Source: Psychrobacter coccoides (GTDB taxonomy: Bacteria; Pseudomonadota; Gammaproteobacteria; Pseudomonadales; Moraxellaceae). Taken from it: a stretch of 64,000 nucleotides of DNA. The position numbers and the translations under genes are program-made. Below the pieces are notes generated by a model. It ran no database searches and was not told the origin of the DNA. It worked only from the letters and a program-made list of their open reading frames with translations. Position 1 is the first letter of the stretch; the number at the start of each line of letters is the position of its first letter. This document shows positions 19,077 to 28,913 of this stretch, one piece after another. The DNA lies in contig NZ_JAGBKM010000015.1 in NCBI RefSeq assembly GCF_017498085.1, positions 25,439 to 89,438 of the forward strand, given 5' to 3'.

Positions 19077-19895
19077 ATGAATAACTCTCCTACCCCGCGT
19101 ATCTACCTTGGCACAGGCGGCTATAGCGATACCGACCTACTCGGTACGCTGTATCCAACTGGCACTAAGAAGACAGACTTTTTGCGTGAATATGCTCGTC
19201 AATACGGTGCCGTAGAGATCAACAGCACCTTTTATGCCCCAATCGGGCAAAAAGCCTTTGCTGGTATGATCAATAAGGCCTATGTGCAAGCAGACAGTCA
19301 GCTGAAGTTTGCCGTCAAGCTGCATCAAGACTTTACTCATGCACGTAAAGGCACAAGTGAGCATGCGCAAGCGTTTCTAAATGCCCTCACGCCACTTATC
19401 GAAGCGGATGCGCTAGCGCCATTACTGCTGCAATTCCCGCACGGCTTTGATCGTACCCGTGAGCATCGGCTGTATCTGGCAAGTCTCGTCAGTTGGTTTA
19501 AGGACTACCCGTTAGCCGTTGAGTTTCGTCATAATGGCTGGCATACCCCGCAGGTGGTCGATAGCTTTATCGAGCAAGGTCTGATTTGGTGTAGCGTGGA
19601 TTATCCCAAAGTCAGCGGCCTACCACCGTCACGGTTGATATTTACCGAGCGTACTGGTTACCTGCGTATGCATGGTAATAATCTAAACTGGTGGGATGCG
19701 ATGAGCGCAGCCGACCGTCATGATTATCGCTATAGCGAGGCGGAAATGCAGGACTGGGCACAAGCGATTGCCAATCAACGTCAGCACTTTGATACGCTGT
19801 ATATCTTTTTTCAAAATACCACCAAGGCGCATGCTTATTATAATATTGCCATGCTGAGGGAAGCGTTAGCGGCGCATAACTTTGAGGTGCTTTGA
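19077..19895 (+). CDS. DUF72 family protein (YecE-like)
   Basis: This 272-residue protein matches the DUF72 TIM-barrel family: YLGTGGYSD near the start, EINSTFYA, FAVKLHQDFTH, LLLQFPHGF, PLAVEFRHNGWH, and YLRMHGNN with IFFQNTTKAHA at the end. The biochemical function of the family is not established. It starts 30 bp after ispA in the same direction and may be co-transcribed. The ribosome-binding site is weak. Confidence 0.93.
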   Translation: MNNSPTPRIYLGTGGYSDTDLLGTLYPTGTKKTDFLREYARQYGAVEINSTFYAPIGQKAFAGMINKAYVQADSQLKFAVKLHQDFTHARKGTSEHAQAFLNALTPLIEADALAPLLLQFPHGFDRTREHRLYLASLVSWFKDYPLAVEFRHNGWHTPQVVDSFIEQGLIWCSVDYPKVSGLPPSRLIFTERTGYLRMHGNNLNWWDAMSAADRHDYRYSEAEMQDWAQAIANQRQHFDTLYIFFQNTTKAHAYYNIAMLREALAAHNFEVL

Positions 19896-20060
19896 GTTTG
19901 ATAAAACTGTTAAGCAATAGGGGGCGTCCAGTACCCCAAAAAAATTTATTCAAAAAAAATTGATGTGTAGAACGCGCCCTGATTTTCAATTTATTGCAAT
20001 CATGACTTTTTGTTTTATTTATTTTTTTAAAATATAGCTGTTCTATTTAGGAGTATATAC

Positions 20061-20849
20061 ATGCTTATCTGGTTTATAGTCGGAGCGATAGTCTTATCTA
20101 TAATAGTATTTAACTATTATGGGAGCAGTAGAGAATCTGATTTTTTTAAGCTAATTAAAAACTTAGCCTATCAAGGTAACCCGCGCGATCAAGTAAATCT
20201 TGCAATGATGTATTATCAAGGTAACGGTGTGCGTAAAGACTTTACTAAAGCGATTGAGTGGGCAGAAAAAGCTGCTATGCAAGGTAGTTCTGATGCGTTA
20301 TTTGCTATTGGTATAATGTATACCAATAAGAATGACCTCAAGGCGTTTGAATCGTACTTACAATCAGCTATACAGGGTAATATAAACGCTAAAGAGATGA
20401 CAGGTCTCATGTATAAGGAAGGCAGAGGCGTAAAGCAAGATCACACTAAGGCGTTTGAATGGATGCAAAAAGCTGCTATGCAAGATCACATTAATGCTCA
20501 GAATGAGCTTGGTCTCATGTATAAGGAAGGCAGAGGCGTAAAACAAGATCACACCAAGGCATTTGAATGGATACAAAAAGCTGCTATGCAAGATCACGCT
20601 AATGCTCAGAATCAGCTTGGTGCGATATATGATGAAGGAAGAATTGTACAACAAGACTATACCAAGGCATTTACTTGGTATTTAAAAGCGGCAATGCAAG
20701 GTAATGTACAAGCTCAATTTAATCTTAGTGGAATGTACTATCAAGGCAAAGGCATACAGCAAAATAAGGCTGAAGCACTTCGTTGGTTAGATAAATCTTG
20801 TCAGAATGGATACAAGGATGCCTGTAGAGCTTATCGAGCCTTGAACTAA
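20061..20849 (+). CDS. Membrane-anchored Sel1-repeat (TPR-like) protein
   Basis: This 262-residue protein has an N-terminal hydrophobic helix (residues 2-20) and then about five to six Sel1 repeats of about 36 residues with the usual A-x-LG-x-MY and G-V-x-D-x-x-KA-x-EW pattern. Sel1 proteins are protein-protein scaffolds. Two adjacent repeats are nearly identical at DNA level (20403-20510 and 20511-20618), so they were duplicated recently. The gene is AT-rich relative to neighbours. The start has TAGGAG upstream. The partner is unknown. Confidence 0.88.
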   Translation: MLIWFIVGAIVLSIIVFNYYGSSRESDFFKLIKNLAYQGNPRDQVNLAMMYYQGNGVRKDFTKAIEWAEKAAMQGSSDALFAIGIMYTNKNDLKAFESYLQSAIQGNINAKEMTGLMYKEGRGVKQDHTKAFEWMQKAAMQDHINAQNELGLMYKEGRGVKQDHTKAFEWIQKAAMQDHANAQNQLGAIYDEGRIVQQDYTKAFTWYLKAAMQGNVQAQFNLSGMYYQGKGIQQNKAEALRWLDKSCQNGYKDACRAYRALN

Positions 20850-20886
20850 GAATAGGTCACTACATGCAAAACCAAACTATATGAAC

Positions 20887-21378
20887 TCAATCCCATGGCT
20901 GTTGTTCTTTGTCAGTAGCATACCTAGCCATAGCCATTAAAGCATTTTTACCCTTATAAAGATTGCCTTCGGAATAAAAACCCTCGAAATACAATCTAGA
21001 AAAACAGTTATAAAAGTAAATTCTAACCTGATGAGATTCGTTCAAGGGAAATTCGCTAGAGTCTGAAAAGCGATCCTGAATATGAGTTGTTATCAAGGTT
21101 AAGATTATAACGTCTGAAGCATAAATTCTAGAGCCTGAGAATATTTTTTTGAACTCACTCTGTGAAATTATATTTGCTCTCTCTAACAAACTTCCAGTTT
21201 CAAGTAAGATGGTATGACTCATTACTTCTCGTTCTTTTTTACTTCCTCCTTTAGCTAGTACTATCCATTCATTAAAGGGTCTAAGCGTTAACTGGGTAGC
21301 ATTTTTAAAAGAAAAAAGCCCTCTCATAAAAAGAAATAAAACTATTGTTATCACAGCAATTATTAAAAAAGTTTCCAC
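20887..21378 (-). CDS. Hypothetical protein with an N-terminal membrane helix
   Basis: I do not recognise this 163-residue protein. It has one hydrophobic helix at its N-terminus and a soluble remainder with mixed charge. I chose GTG 21378 because AGAGGT sits 4 bases before it; an ATG at 21441 in the same frame would add 21 hydrophobic residues but has no ribosome-binding site. It converges on the Sel1 gene and is AT-rich like it, so the pair may be a recent acquisition. Confidence 0.6.
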   Translation of the reverse strand: METFLIIAVITIVLFLFMRGLFSFKNATQLTLRPFNEWIVLAKGGSKKEREVMSHTILLETGSLLERANIISQSEFKKIFSGSRIYASDVIILTLITTHIQDRFSDSSEFPLNESHQVRIYFYNCFSRLYFEGFYSEGNLYKGKNALMAMARYATDKEQQPWD

Positions 21379-21465
21379 TATTACCTCTAAAAAGTATATT
21401 AGAAAACTTAAATACAGCAAGTGTCGTTCCAACATTAGCACAAACTAGCTATAGTTCATTAAACC

Positions 21466-21496
21466 AAAAAAGGACGCCTCGCAGCGTCCTTTTTTC
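21466..21496 (-). terminator. Rho-independent terminator of sodB
   Basis: Inverted repeat AAAAAAGGACGC / GCGTCCTTTTTT with a 6-base loop, 26 bp past the sodB stop. Symmetric tracts allow function in either direction. Confidence 0.92.
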
Positions 21497-21521
21497 AAAT
21501 CAAATACTTAGTGTTTAATAC

Positions 21522-22151
21522 TTACTCTTCAACACCAGCATCTTGACCTTTATATTTTGCGTTGGCGTAGTCCCAGTTCACTAGCTTGTCTAGGAACGTA
21601 TCAACATAGTCAGGACGACGGTTACGATAGTCGACATAGTACGCATGTTCCCATACGTCACACGTCAATACCGCTACTTGACCGTCAGCCAATGGTGTAC
21701 CAGCATTGCCTGTCTTAGTGATAGACAGCTTGCCACCTACCTTGTCAGCGACCAACCATGCCCAACCTGAACCAAACTGTGAGGTTGCAGCATTTTTGAA
21801 CTCTTCACGGAACTTATCATAGCTACCGAAATCTTCTTCGATTTTGGCTTTTAGATCACCCGTTGGCTCACCGCCACCATTGTCTGGCGTCATGCAGTTC
21901 CAGTAGAAAGTGTGGTTCCACACTTGTGCTGCTTGGTTAAACATGCCTTGCTTGCTGTCATCTTTTGCTGTGGCTTCGATGATCTCTGGCAATGTTTTGT
22001 CTTCTAGACCAGAACCAGGTAGCAACTCATTTAATTTATTCACATAAGCGGCGTGGTGCTTATCATGATGGTATTCTAGAGTTTCGGCACTGATATGTGG
22101 CTCAAGCGCATCTTTTGCATACGGTAGATCTGGTAGAGTAATCTTTGACAT
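21522..22151 (-). CDS. sodB: Superoxide dismutase, iron type
   Basis: This 209-residue protein starts ITLPDLPYAKDALEPHIS. It has metal-ligand contexts HHDKHHAAYV, WNHTFYWNCM and DVWEHAYYVDY, plus FGSGWAWLV, which together indicate the Fe-SOD group over the Mn group. It disproportionates superoxide in the cytoplasm. The start at 22151 has AAGGAT upstream and gives the usual N-terminus; an upstream in-frame ATG (22184) would add 11 unlikely residues. It is probably monocistronic. No Fur box was identified. Confidence 0.96.
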   Translation of the reverse strand: MSKITLPDLPYAKDALEPHISAETLEYHHDKHHAAYVNKLNELLPGSGLEDKTLPEIIEATAKDDSKQGMFNQAAQVWNHTFYWNCMTPDNGGGEPTGDLKAKIEEDFGSYDKFREEFKNAATSQFGSGWAWLVADKVGGKLSITKTGNAGTPLADGQVAVLTCDVWEHAYYVDYRNRRPDYVDTFLDKLVNWDYANAKYKGQDAGVEE

Positions 22152-22688
22152 AATTATTTTATCCTTGCTTATTAAGCCACTCATATTTTGCTGAAGTCAG
22201 CATCTGAGCGCTGATATACAAAATATCGAGCTAAATTGGCTGAGTTTATTGTTAAGGTATGAATATATTGCTTGATGCGCAATGACGCATCACAATGAAT
22301 TTAACCAACACTATATCGCCAGTCACTTACTGCCAAATATACTGTTAACTTTAAATTCACAAGCGATAAGCTATAATTCACTGTAGCTTGATAACCATTA
22401 TAGCAAGAGTAACTGACAATATCAGTTACCGAATGTTATAGACAGCGGTTACTGGTGCTCACCTGTCAAAATCTGGCGAAAACTTGCAAAAATCAAGTTT
22501 TTTTGACCAAAATTGACCATAATGGCGCTAAAGCACAAGCTGCTTTAGAAAGTGCTATTCTAACCAGTCGCCTGCTGACTATGAGCAGTGACAATCCTAT
22601 ACTAGGTATTGGGTAAAATACAACCTCTGTACCCGGCTATCTATAGTCGTTTTAATTATATTCATCTATATATTTACGGACATATCCT
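22152..22688. other. Divergent spacer between sodB and the rdgB-like gene
   Basis: This 537-bp non-coding region should hold both promoters. It contains one small hairpin with a T run (AAACTTG / CAAGTTTTTTT, about 22478-22504, plus strand) that is not near any gene end. It could terminate a short unannotated transcript or be chance. Confidence 0.4.
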
Positions 22689-23330
22689 ATGAGCACTGCT
22701 GTATCGTCTTCCACCTCTAGTCACAACCAATGGGTACTCGCCAGTAACAACAAAGGCAAACTTGCAGAGCTGCAAAGGCTGTTCGCTGAAGCGAATCTTG
22801 GTGTTAGCATCGTACCCCAAGGACAGCTGGATATCGAAGATGCGGTAGAAGACGGGCTTAGCTTTGTCGAAAACGCCATTATAAAGGCACGTCATGCCAG
22901 TCGTATCAGCGGTCTACCTGCCATCGCCGATGATTCAGGTCTGTGCGTGCCTGTACTCGGTAACGCACCTGGCATCTACTCAGCTCGCTATGCAGGCGTG
23001 CATGGCAACGATGCAATGAACAATGCCAAACTCATCGAAGATTTACAGCCTATTCGTGACGCACGGCCAGATATGCCCATCGAAGGGATATTTGTATGTG
23101 TCTTAGCACTGGTGCGTCATGCCGAAGATCCATTACCGATTATTGCACAAGGTTTATGGCAAGGTGAAATCTTAGAGGCACCACAAGGCGATGGTGGCTT
23201 TGGTTATGACCCACTGTTTTGGTTGCCAGATCGGCAAGCGACGGCAGCAAGCTTAAATGCTGCAGACAAAAACAGCATCAGTCATCGGGGGCAAGCGATC
23301 AGTAAACTACTGACGCAGCTGTCGATATAA
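22689..23330 (+). CDS. rdgB: Non-canonical purine NTP pyrophosphatase (RdgB/HAM1 type)
   Basis: This 213-residue protein has the Ham1 nucleotide-binding start WVLASNNKGKLAEL, the metal site ADDSGLCV, APGIYSARYAG, and the C-terminal GFGYDPLFW and SHRGQA blocks. It hydrolyses dITP, XTP and similar nucleotides and keeps them out of DNA. About 13 Ser/Thr-rich residues precede the conserved core. It is divergent from sodB. Confidence 0.95.
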   Translation: MSTAVSSSTSSHNQWVLASNNKGKLAELQRLFAEANLGVSIVPQGQLDIEDAVEDGLSFVENAIIKARHASRISGLPAIADDSGLCVPVLGNAPGIYSARYAGVHGNDAMNNAKLIEDLQPIRDARPDMPIEGIFVCVLALVRHAEDPLPIIAQGLWQGEILEAPQGDGGFGYDPLFWLPDRQATAASLNAADKNSISHRGQAISKLLTQLSI

Positions 23331-23627
23331 AGCAAACCGACCGTAAACAGATATTTTTTACTTTAATTAACAGATAGATTATACTGTTCTACTTTTAAAA
23401 TTTTATTGTAAGAAGTCGATTGTATTAACCGCCTAAGATAGCGCATGATTATTGAGATGCATTAGGTGTCATAGCTGACGACTTATTATTGATATTCGAT
23501 GCCAGATAGTGCCATTTGCATTATCTGGTTATTAATCTCCCCTATTCAATCCAATGGCAATCAGCCTAACCTGCATGTCTTTGAGGACTGATTGTTTGTT
23601 ATTCTAACCATTAAAGGTGTAATCAAC

Positions 23628-24971
23628 ATGGCTACAGATTTACAGATCACAACCAACAAGTTGTCTGAAAAAGAAACTCAGCTGACTGTTAAAGTTCCCG
23701 TTGAAAAAATCCAAAACAAAGTTGAAGGACGTATTCGCCAAGTGGCCAAAACTGCCAAAATTGACGGTTTCCGTAAAGGCAAAGTACCTATGTCACATAT
23801 CCGCTCACAGTACGGCGCTGGTATTCAGCAAGAAGTCATCAACGATGTGATCCGTGACACAGTGTTTGAAGCGATTAAAGCTGAAGATGTGCGCGCTGTT
23901 GGTATGCCAAATATTGATGACGTCAAACTAGAAGACGACTTCTTGGTCTACCAAGCGACCGTTGAAATCTTCCCTGAAATCGACGTACAGGGTATTGATG
24001 AGATCGAAGTTGAGCGTCATACTGCCACTGTGAGCGACGAAGACGTTGACACCATGATCGAAAACTTGCAAAAACAGCGTGCCGAATTTGTTGAGAAAAA
24101 AGGCATGGCCGCTAAGGACAATCAGGTCACTTTCGACTTTGAAGGCTCTATCGATGGCGAAAAATTCGAAGGTGGGTCTGCTGAGGACTTTAAACTCACT
24201 ATCGGTAGTGGCCAGATGATTCCAGGCTTTGAAGCAGGTATCAAAGGCATGAAAGCCGGCGAAGAAAAAGTCATCGATGTGACTTTCCCAGAAGACTATC
24301 AAGCTGAAGACCTAGCAGGTAAAGAAGCACAGTTCAAAATCAATGTAAAATTGGTTGAAAGATCAAAACTGCCAGAGATTGATGATGAGTTTCTTGAGCT
24401 GTTTGGTGTGACTGAAGGCGGCGTTGAAAAATTAAAAGAAGACGTGCGCAAAAACATGGAGCGTGAAATCAAAAACGCTGCACGTAGCCAAGTTAAGCAA
24501 GCGACTTTTGATGCATTATTAGAAAAGAACGAATTTGATGTACCAAACGCCATGCTCGAGCAAGAAATTGATCGTCAGCGCAATATGATGATGCAGCGCT
24601 TCTCACAGCAGTTTGGTGCCAGTGCAGACAGCTTTGACAAAGACATGCTGCCTAATGAGCTGTTTGAAGAGCAAGCATTACGTGCGGCCCGTCTTGGTAT
24701 CATCGTCGCCCGTGTGATCGACACCCAAAAGCTAGAAGTAGACCAAGATCGTGTCGAAGCCTTCATCAAAGAAGCGGCTGAAAACTACGAAGATCCAGCA
24801 GAGGTCATCGAGTACTACACCAATGACAAGCAGCAACGTGCCAACATTGAGTCTGTCGTGCTAGAAGACCAAGTCGTCGACTATCTGATTGATCAAGGCA
24901 AGGTAACGGATAAAGAAGTCAGCTATCAAGACCTACTGGCCACTCAACAACAGCAGCAGCAAGGCATGTAA
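23628..24971 (+). CDS. tig: Trigger factor
   Basis: This 447-residue ribosome-associated chaperone has the ribosome-binding [12 protein letters not shown] signature near residues 44-55, an FKBP-type prolyl isomerase domain in the middle ([32 protein letters not shown]), and an alpha-helical C-terminal domain ending in a Gln-rich tail. ATG 23628 has AAAGGTG upstream and gives the standard MATDLQ start; the in-frame ATG at 23592 is not supported. clpP and clpX follow in the classical tig-clpP-clpX order, but a hairpin and 287 bp separate tig from clpP. Confidence 0.97.
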   Translation: MATDLQITTNKLSEKETQLTVKVPVEKIQNKVEGRIRQVAKTAKIDGFRKGKVPMSHIRSQYGAGIQQEVINDVIRDTVFEAIKAEDVRAVGMPNIDDVKLEDDFLVYQATVEIFPEIDVQGIDEIEVERHTATVSDEDVDTMIENLQKQRAEFVEKKGMAAKDNQVTFDFEGSIDGEKFEGGSAEDFKLTIGSGQMIPGFEAGIKGMKAGEEKVIDVTFPEDYQAEDLAGKEAQFKINVKLVERSKLPEIDDEFLELFGVTEGGVEKLKEDVRKNMEREIKNAARSQVKQATFDALLEKNEFDVPNAMLEQEIDRQRNMMMQRFSQQFGASADSFDKDMLPNELFEEQALRAARLGIIVARVIDTQKLEVDQDRVEAFIKEAAENYEDPAEVIEYYTNDKQQRANIESVVLEDQVVDYLIDQGKVTDKEVSYQDLLATQQQQQQGM

Positions 24972-25008
24972 TCTAGCGTCATTGCACCACTGACTGCCTA
25001 TTTATGAT

Positions 25009-25039
25009 AAATGCCCTGACAATTCGTTGGGGCATTTTT
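25009..25039 (+). terminator. Rho-independent terminator of tig
   Basis: Stem AATGCCC / GGGCATT with a 13-base loop and a T run, about 40 bp after the tig stop. clpP therefore probably has its own promoter in the remaining spacer. Confidence 0.78.
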
Positions 25040-25258
25040 ATTGGTAGATTATGGATTAACCCCTTGATAAAGGTGTACAGACCCCTTATTAATAAGGGAT
25101 AATTATCTACATGGCCCTGCTGCTTACGGTAATACTGACTATTATAATCATGACCGTTTCAGCTAGATACTCGGGCTTTATGTCATCAGTATGTTCAATA
25201 CTTTGCGTATTATTCATTCAAAACACCGCAATACACTGCCTCATTTATAGGATATTTT

Positions 25259-25930
25259 ATGACAGATTATGATCGCATTATCTCTAACCCTCACTTTGAT
25301 ACGCTCATGAGCGCACACCAAGCTCAAGACGCACAGAATGCATTAGTGCCAATGGTCGTTGAGCAGTCATCACGTGGTGAGCGCTCTTTTGATATTTTCT
25401 CACGCCTACTGCGTGAGCGGGTTATCTTTTTGACAGGTCAGGTCGAAGACAATATGGCCAACCTTATCGTCGCCCAACTACTGTTTTTGGAAGCGGAAAA
25501 CCCTGACAAAGACATTCACTTGTATATCAACTCACCAGGTGGCGTCGTCACAGCAGGTATGGCTATTTATGACACCATGAATTTCATCAAGCCTGACGTG
25601 TCGACCATTTGTCTAGGTCAAGCTGCATCCATGGGTTCATTCCTATTATCTGCTGGTGCAAAGGGCAAACGCTATGCGCTCGCCAACTCACGTGTCATGA
25701 TTCACCAGCCATTGGGCGGTTTCCGTGGTCAAGCGTCAGATATCGAGATTCATGCCCGTGAAATTATTGAGCTAAAAGCCAAGCTTAACCGCTTGCTTGC
25801 AGAGCATACCGGGCAGCCCGTTGAGCGCTTGGACAAAGATACTGACCGTGATAACTTTATGAGTGCTGAAGCGGCCAAAGAATACGGCTTGGTAGATGAA
25901 GTATTGGAGCGCCGCCCTGCTGCTTTATAA
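25259..25930 (+). CDS. clpP: ATP-dependent Clp protease proteolytic subunit
   Basis: This 223-residue serine protease has catalytic Ser124 (GQAASMGSF), His149 (MIHQPLGG) and Asp198 (TDRDNF). It forms the barrel that degrades substrates fed by ClpX. The N-terminus is about 15-20 residues longer than the mature protein and includes a region normally removed by self-processing. clpX follows after 137 bp. Confidence 0.97.
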   Translation: MTDYDRIISNPHFDTLMSAHQAQDAQNALVPMVVEQSSRGERSFDIFSRLLRERVIFLTGQVEDNMANLIVAQLLFLEAENPDKDIHLYINSPGGVVTAGMAIYDTMNFIKPDVSTICLGQAASMGSFLLSAGAKGKRYALANSRVMIHQPLGGFRGQASDIEIHAREIIELKAKLNRLLAEHTGQPVERLDKDTDRDNFMSAEAAKEYGLVDEVLERRPAAL

Positions 25931-26067
25931 TGCTGACCGGCTGAACTTTTGCCGTTAGCAGATACTTATCGTCTACTTATCGCCAGTGCATTCACAGCGA
26001 GACTGACCAAAGCGTCGTCTCGTGGTGAGCAGATAACAAAAGATTCAAACTTTAGGAGTGCCTTTAT

Positions 26068-27342
26068 ATGGCAGAAGATAATAACCCGCAGTGCTCGTTT
26101 TGCGGTAAAGCCAAAAGCGAAGTCAAACAACTGATCGCTGCTGACGATGCCAATATTTGTAATGAGTGTATTGAGCTATGTACTGACTTGATCGCTGATA
26201 GCGACGAAGACAGTAGTGATGATAGCGAAATCGATACCTCTTGGGTCAACAAAAAACTGCCAACCCCAAAGGAGCTGCGTGCCAAACTTGATGAGTACGT
26301 CATCGGGCAAGACGCTGCCAAAAAAGCCCTGGCGGTGGCGGTCTACAACCACTATAAACGCTTAAAAGTTAGCCAAACATTGGCAAAAGACAGTAAAAAA
26401 GCCAAGATTGGTGCCGATGATGCCATGGTTGAGCTGGCAAAAAGCAATATTTTGCTCATCGGTCCGACAGGATCTGGTAAAACCTTACTGGCACAAACTT
26501 TAGCACGTCTGCTTGATGTGCCGTTTGCAATGGCTGATGCCACCACCTTGACCGAAGCGGGTTATGTCGGTGAAGATGTCGAAAACATCGTCCAAAAACT
26601 ATTGCAAGCTTCTGACTATGATGTAGAAAAAGCGGAACAAGGCATCATTTACATCGATGAGATTGACAAAATCAGCAAAAAAGGTGACAACCCTTCTATC
26701 ACCCGTGATGTATCAGGTGAAGGGGTGCAACAAGCCTTGCTCAAGCTCATTGAAGGGACAGTGGCAGCTATTCCGCCACATGGTGGCCGTAAGCATCCGC
26801 AGCAAGAGCTGATCCAAGTCGATACCAGCAATATCTTAATTATCGTTGGTGGTGCATTTGCCGGTCTTGATAAAGTCATTCAGCAACGTACTGAAAAAAC
26901 CGGTATTGGCTTCAATGCCGATGTCAGCTCAAAAGATGACAGCCGCCGTAGTTCAGACTTGTTACAACAAGTAGAGCCTGAGGACTTGATTAAGTTTGGT
27001 CTGATTCCTGAGCTTATCGGCCGTCTGCCTGTACTGTCTGCCCTCGAAGAGCTTGATGAAGCGGCCTTGGTACAGATTCTCACAGAGCCCAAGAACGCAT
27101 TGGTCAAACAGTACAAATATCTGTTTGATATGGAAGGCGCTGAAATCGAGTTTACCGATGACGCCTTAGATGCTATCGCTAAAAAAGCGATGGAGCGCAA
27201 AACAGGGGCTCGTGGACTGCGCTCTATCTTAGAAAACGCACTGCTTGAGACCATGTACGAACTGCCCTCGATGGAAAACGCAAAGCTGGTAACTGTCGAT
27301 GAAGCGGTGATTAACGACGGTAAAACGCCTAAAGTGGCCTAA
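26068..27342 (+). CDS. clpX: ATP-dependent Clp protease ATP-binding subunit ClpX
   Basis: This 424-residue AAA+ unfoldase has an N-terminal zinc-binding domain with Cys9, Cys12, Cys31 and Cys34. Its AAA core carries Walker A GPTGSGKT, Walker [10 protein letters not shown], the pore loop GYVGED and the C-terminal sensor 2 GARGLRSI. It recognises and unfolds substrates for ClpP. TAGGAG lies upstream. It is probably co-transcribed with clpP. Confidence 0.98.
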   Translation: MAEDNNPQCSFCGKAKSEVKQLIAADDANICNECIELCTDLIADSDEDSSDDSEIDTSWVNKKLPTPKELRAKLDEYVIGQDAAKKALAVAVYNHYKRLKVSQTLAKDSKKAKIGADDAMVELAKSNILLIGPTGSGKTLLAQTLARLLDVPFAMADATTLTEAGYVGEDVENIVQKLLQASDYDVEKAEQGIIYIDEIDKISKKGDNPSITRDVSGEGVQQALLKLIEGTVAAIPPHGGRKHPQQELIQVDTSNILIIVGGAFAGLDKVIQQRTEKTGIGFNADVSSKDDSRRSSDLLQQVEPEDLIKFGLIPELIGRLPVLSALEELDEAALVQILTEPKNALVKQYKYLFDMEGAEIEFTDDALDAIAKKAMERKTGARGLRSILENALLETMYELPSMENAKLVTVDEAVINDGKTPKVA

Positions 27343-27408
27343 TCTAAAAGCCTTTTTGAGATTGGTCTAAGATTTGGCGCTTATTGCGCAGTGAGTGTCT
27401 TTTATAAC

Positions 27409-27441
27409 AAAAGCGTTTGGCATCAGCCAAGCGCTTTTTTT
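27409..27441 (+). terminator. Rho-independent terminator of clpX
   Basis: Stem AAAAGCGTTTGGC / GCCAAGCGCTTTT (one G-T pair) with a 4-base loop and a T run, about 65 bp after clpX. Confidence 0.88.
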
Positions 27442-27582
27442 GTGCTAAAAAGTGACAGTAGCGTTTATTAAACCCTATCAGGCGCTGTGACAAAGTGTGC
27501 TAAGGTAACTCATTATTTTTTTATTCTGTCATTCATTGGATGTTTGAATAACGACCATCAACCAAACAAAGGACTGTTTGTT

Positions 27583-28614
27583 ATGCTTAATAACCTCACC
27601 ACTGTAGCGACCTCATTGCGTCAGCACCTTCCTTTCTCATCACCTGAAGACCAAGATATCGCTCCTTATTATCGCAATCATGTCGCTGCGATTACGGGTG
27701 CAGGCTCTGGTATAGGGCGGGCGTTGGCCATACATTTGGCTAAAATGGGCTGTCATCTGGCGTTATCAGATATCCATGCCGAACCGCTTGCAGAAACCCA
27801 AGCGCTGCTCGTTGGTTATGATATTAAGAGCACCACTACCACCTTAGATGTTTCAGATCACAAGGCAGTAGAAGCTTGGGCCGACAGTGTCATGAACGAG
27901 CATGGTAAAGTGAACTTTATCTTTAATAATGCAGGTGTAGCGCTATACTCTACTGTCGAAGGCAGTAGCATTAGTGAGCTTGAGTGGGTGATGGACATTA
28001 ACTTTTGGGGTGTGGTCTATGGCACCAAAGCGTTTTTGCCATTGATTAAAAACAGCGTCAAACAAAGTGCCATTGATAGCAGTGGTCATGATGCTGATAC
28101 TGATGATGAAAACGAGACATCCCGTCAGTTCACTGAGCATGGTCACATTGTCAATATTTCCAGTCTGTTTGGTTTGACTGCGCAGCCTTCACAGTCTGCC
28201 TATAATGCCAGCAAATTTGCTGTACGCGGCTTTACTGAAAGCCTGCGTCAAGAGTTAGACATTCAGTGCAGCGGGGTGTCAGCGACCTGTATCCATCCTG
28301 GTGGCATCAAAACCAATATTGCCAATAGCGCCCGTGGCAACAGTAGTATCAATGATATCGGTATGCGTGCCGGTCCCAAAGCCATTAAAAGCTTTAACAA
28401 ACTGCTCAAATTTGATGCCAATCAGGCGGCTTGGATTATCTTACAAGCCGCAGCGAATAATCGGCCACGCTGCTTAATTGGCAACGATGCCAAAATGATA
28501 GATGCTGTACAACGCCTATTTCCATCACGTTATAGCAAAGTGCTCAATGATATCAACAAACTGTCTCGTAAGTTAAAACCACGCCACCATAAAAAAGCCA
28601 ACGTCATGACATAG
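27583..28614 (+). CDS. Short-chain dehydrogenase/reductase
   Basis: This 343-residue protein has a classical SDR core: TGAGSGIG cofactor motif near residues 38-45, NNAG, the catalytic Ser of VNISS, YNASK, and CIHPGG. Cofactor preference is not certain. It has about 35 extra N-terminal and about 60 extra C-terminal residues compared with a minimal SDR, plus an acidic insert (about 160-185), a layout seen in lipid-active SDRs of this group. The substrate is unknown. I chose ATG 27583, with AAAGGA 9 bases upstream, over an in-frame ATG at 27487. Confidence 0.88.
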   Translation: MLNNLTTVATSLRQHLPFSSPEDQDIAPYYRNHVAAITGAGSGIGRALAIHLAKMGCHLALSDIHAEPLAETQALLVGYDIKSTTTTLDVSDHKAVEAWADSVMNEHGKVNFIFNNAGVALYSTVEGSSISELEWVMDINFWGVVYGTKAFLPLIKNSVKQSAIDSSGHDADTDDENETSRQFTEHGHIVNISSLFGLTAQPSQSAYNASKFAVRGFTESLRQELDIQCSGVSATCIHPGGIKTNIANSARGNSSINDIGMRAGPKAIKSFNKLLKFDANQAAWIILQAAANNRPRCLIGNDAKMIDAVQRLFPSRYSKVLNDINKLSRKLKPRHHKKANVMT

Positions 28615-28638
28615 CCTGTATCAATAGTAATAAGCAGT

Positions 28639-28681
28639 AAAAAAAGCGCTCAATCACAGATGGTGGTTGAGCGCTTTTTTA
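28639..28681 (+). terminator. Rho-independent terminator of the SDR gene
   Basis: Inverted repeat AAAAAAGCGCTCAA / TTGAGCGCTTTTTT, about 25 bp after the stop. Confidence 0.92.
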
Positions 28682-28913
28682 TGAATAAGATATGAGCGTC
28701 TGCCTTGTATTTAATAACGAAAATCCGTAGTCGGCTCAAAGTTAAAAACACTTTACGTATTTGTATTTGGTACAATAGCGGCGCTAACCATTTGCAGATT
28801 GATTACCCAGTTAATTCAACTCATAAAATACAGGCTTAGTAATACAACTATGACTAGTAATTTAGCACAAAACGATATATTTACATATTATTTTTTATTA
28901 TAAGGTTATTCCA

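Noticed and set aside
19916..19985. Possible second MITE-like element after the DUF72 gene (GGGGGCGT...ACGCGCCC)
   Set aside because: Ends are short and imperfect and do not match the 13-bp ends at 10422-10591.
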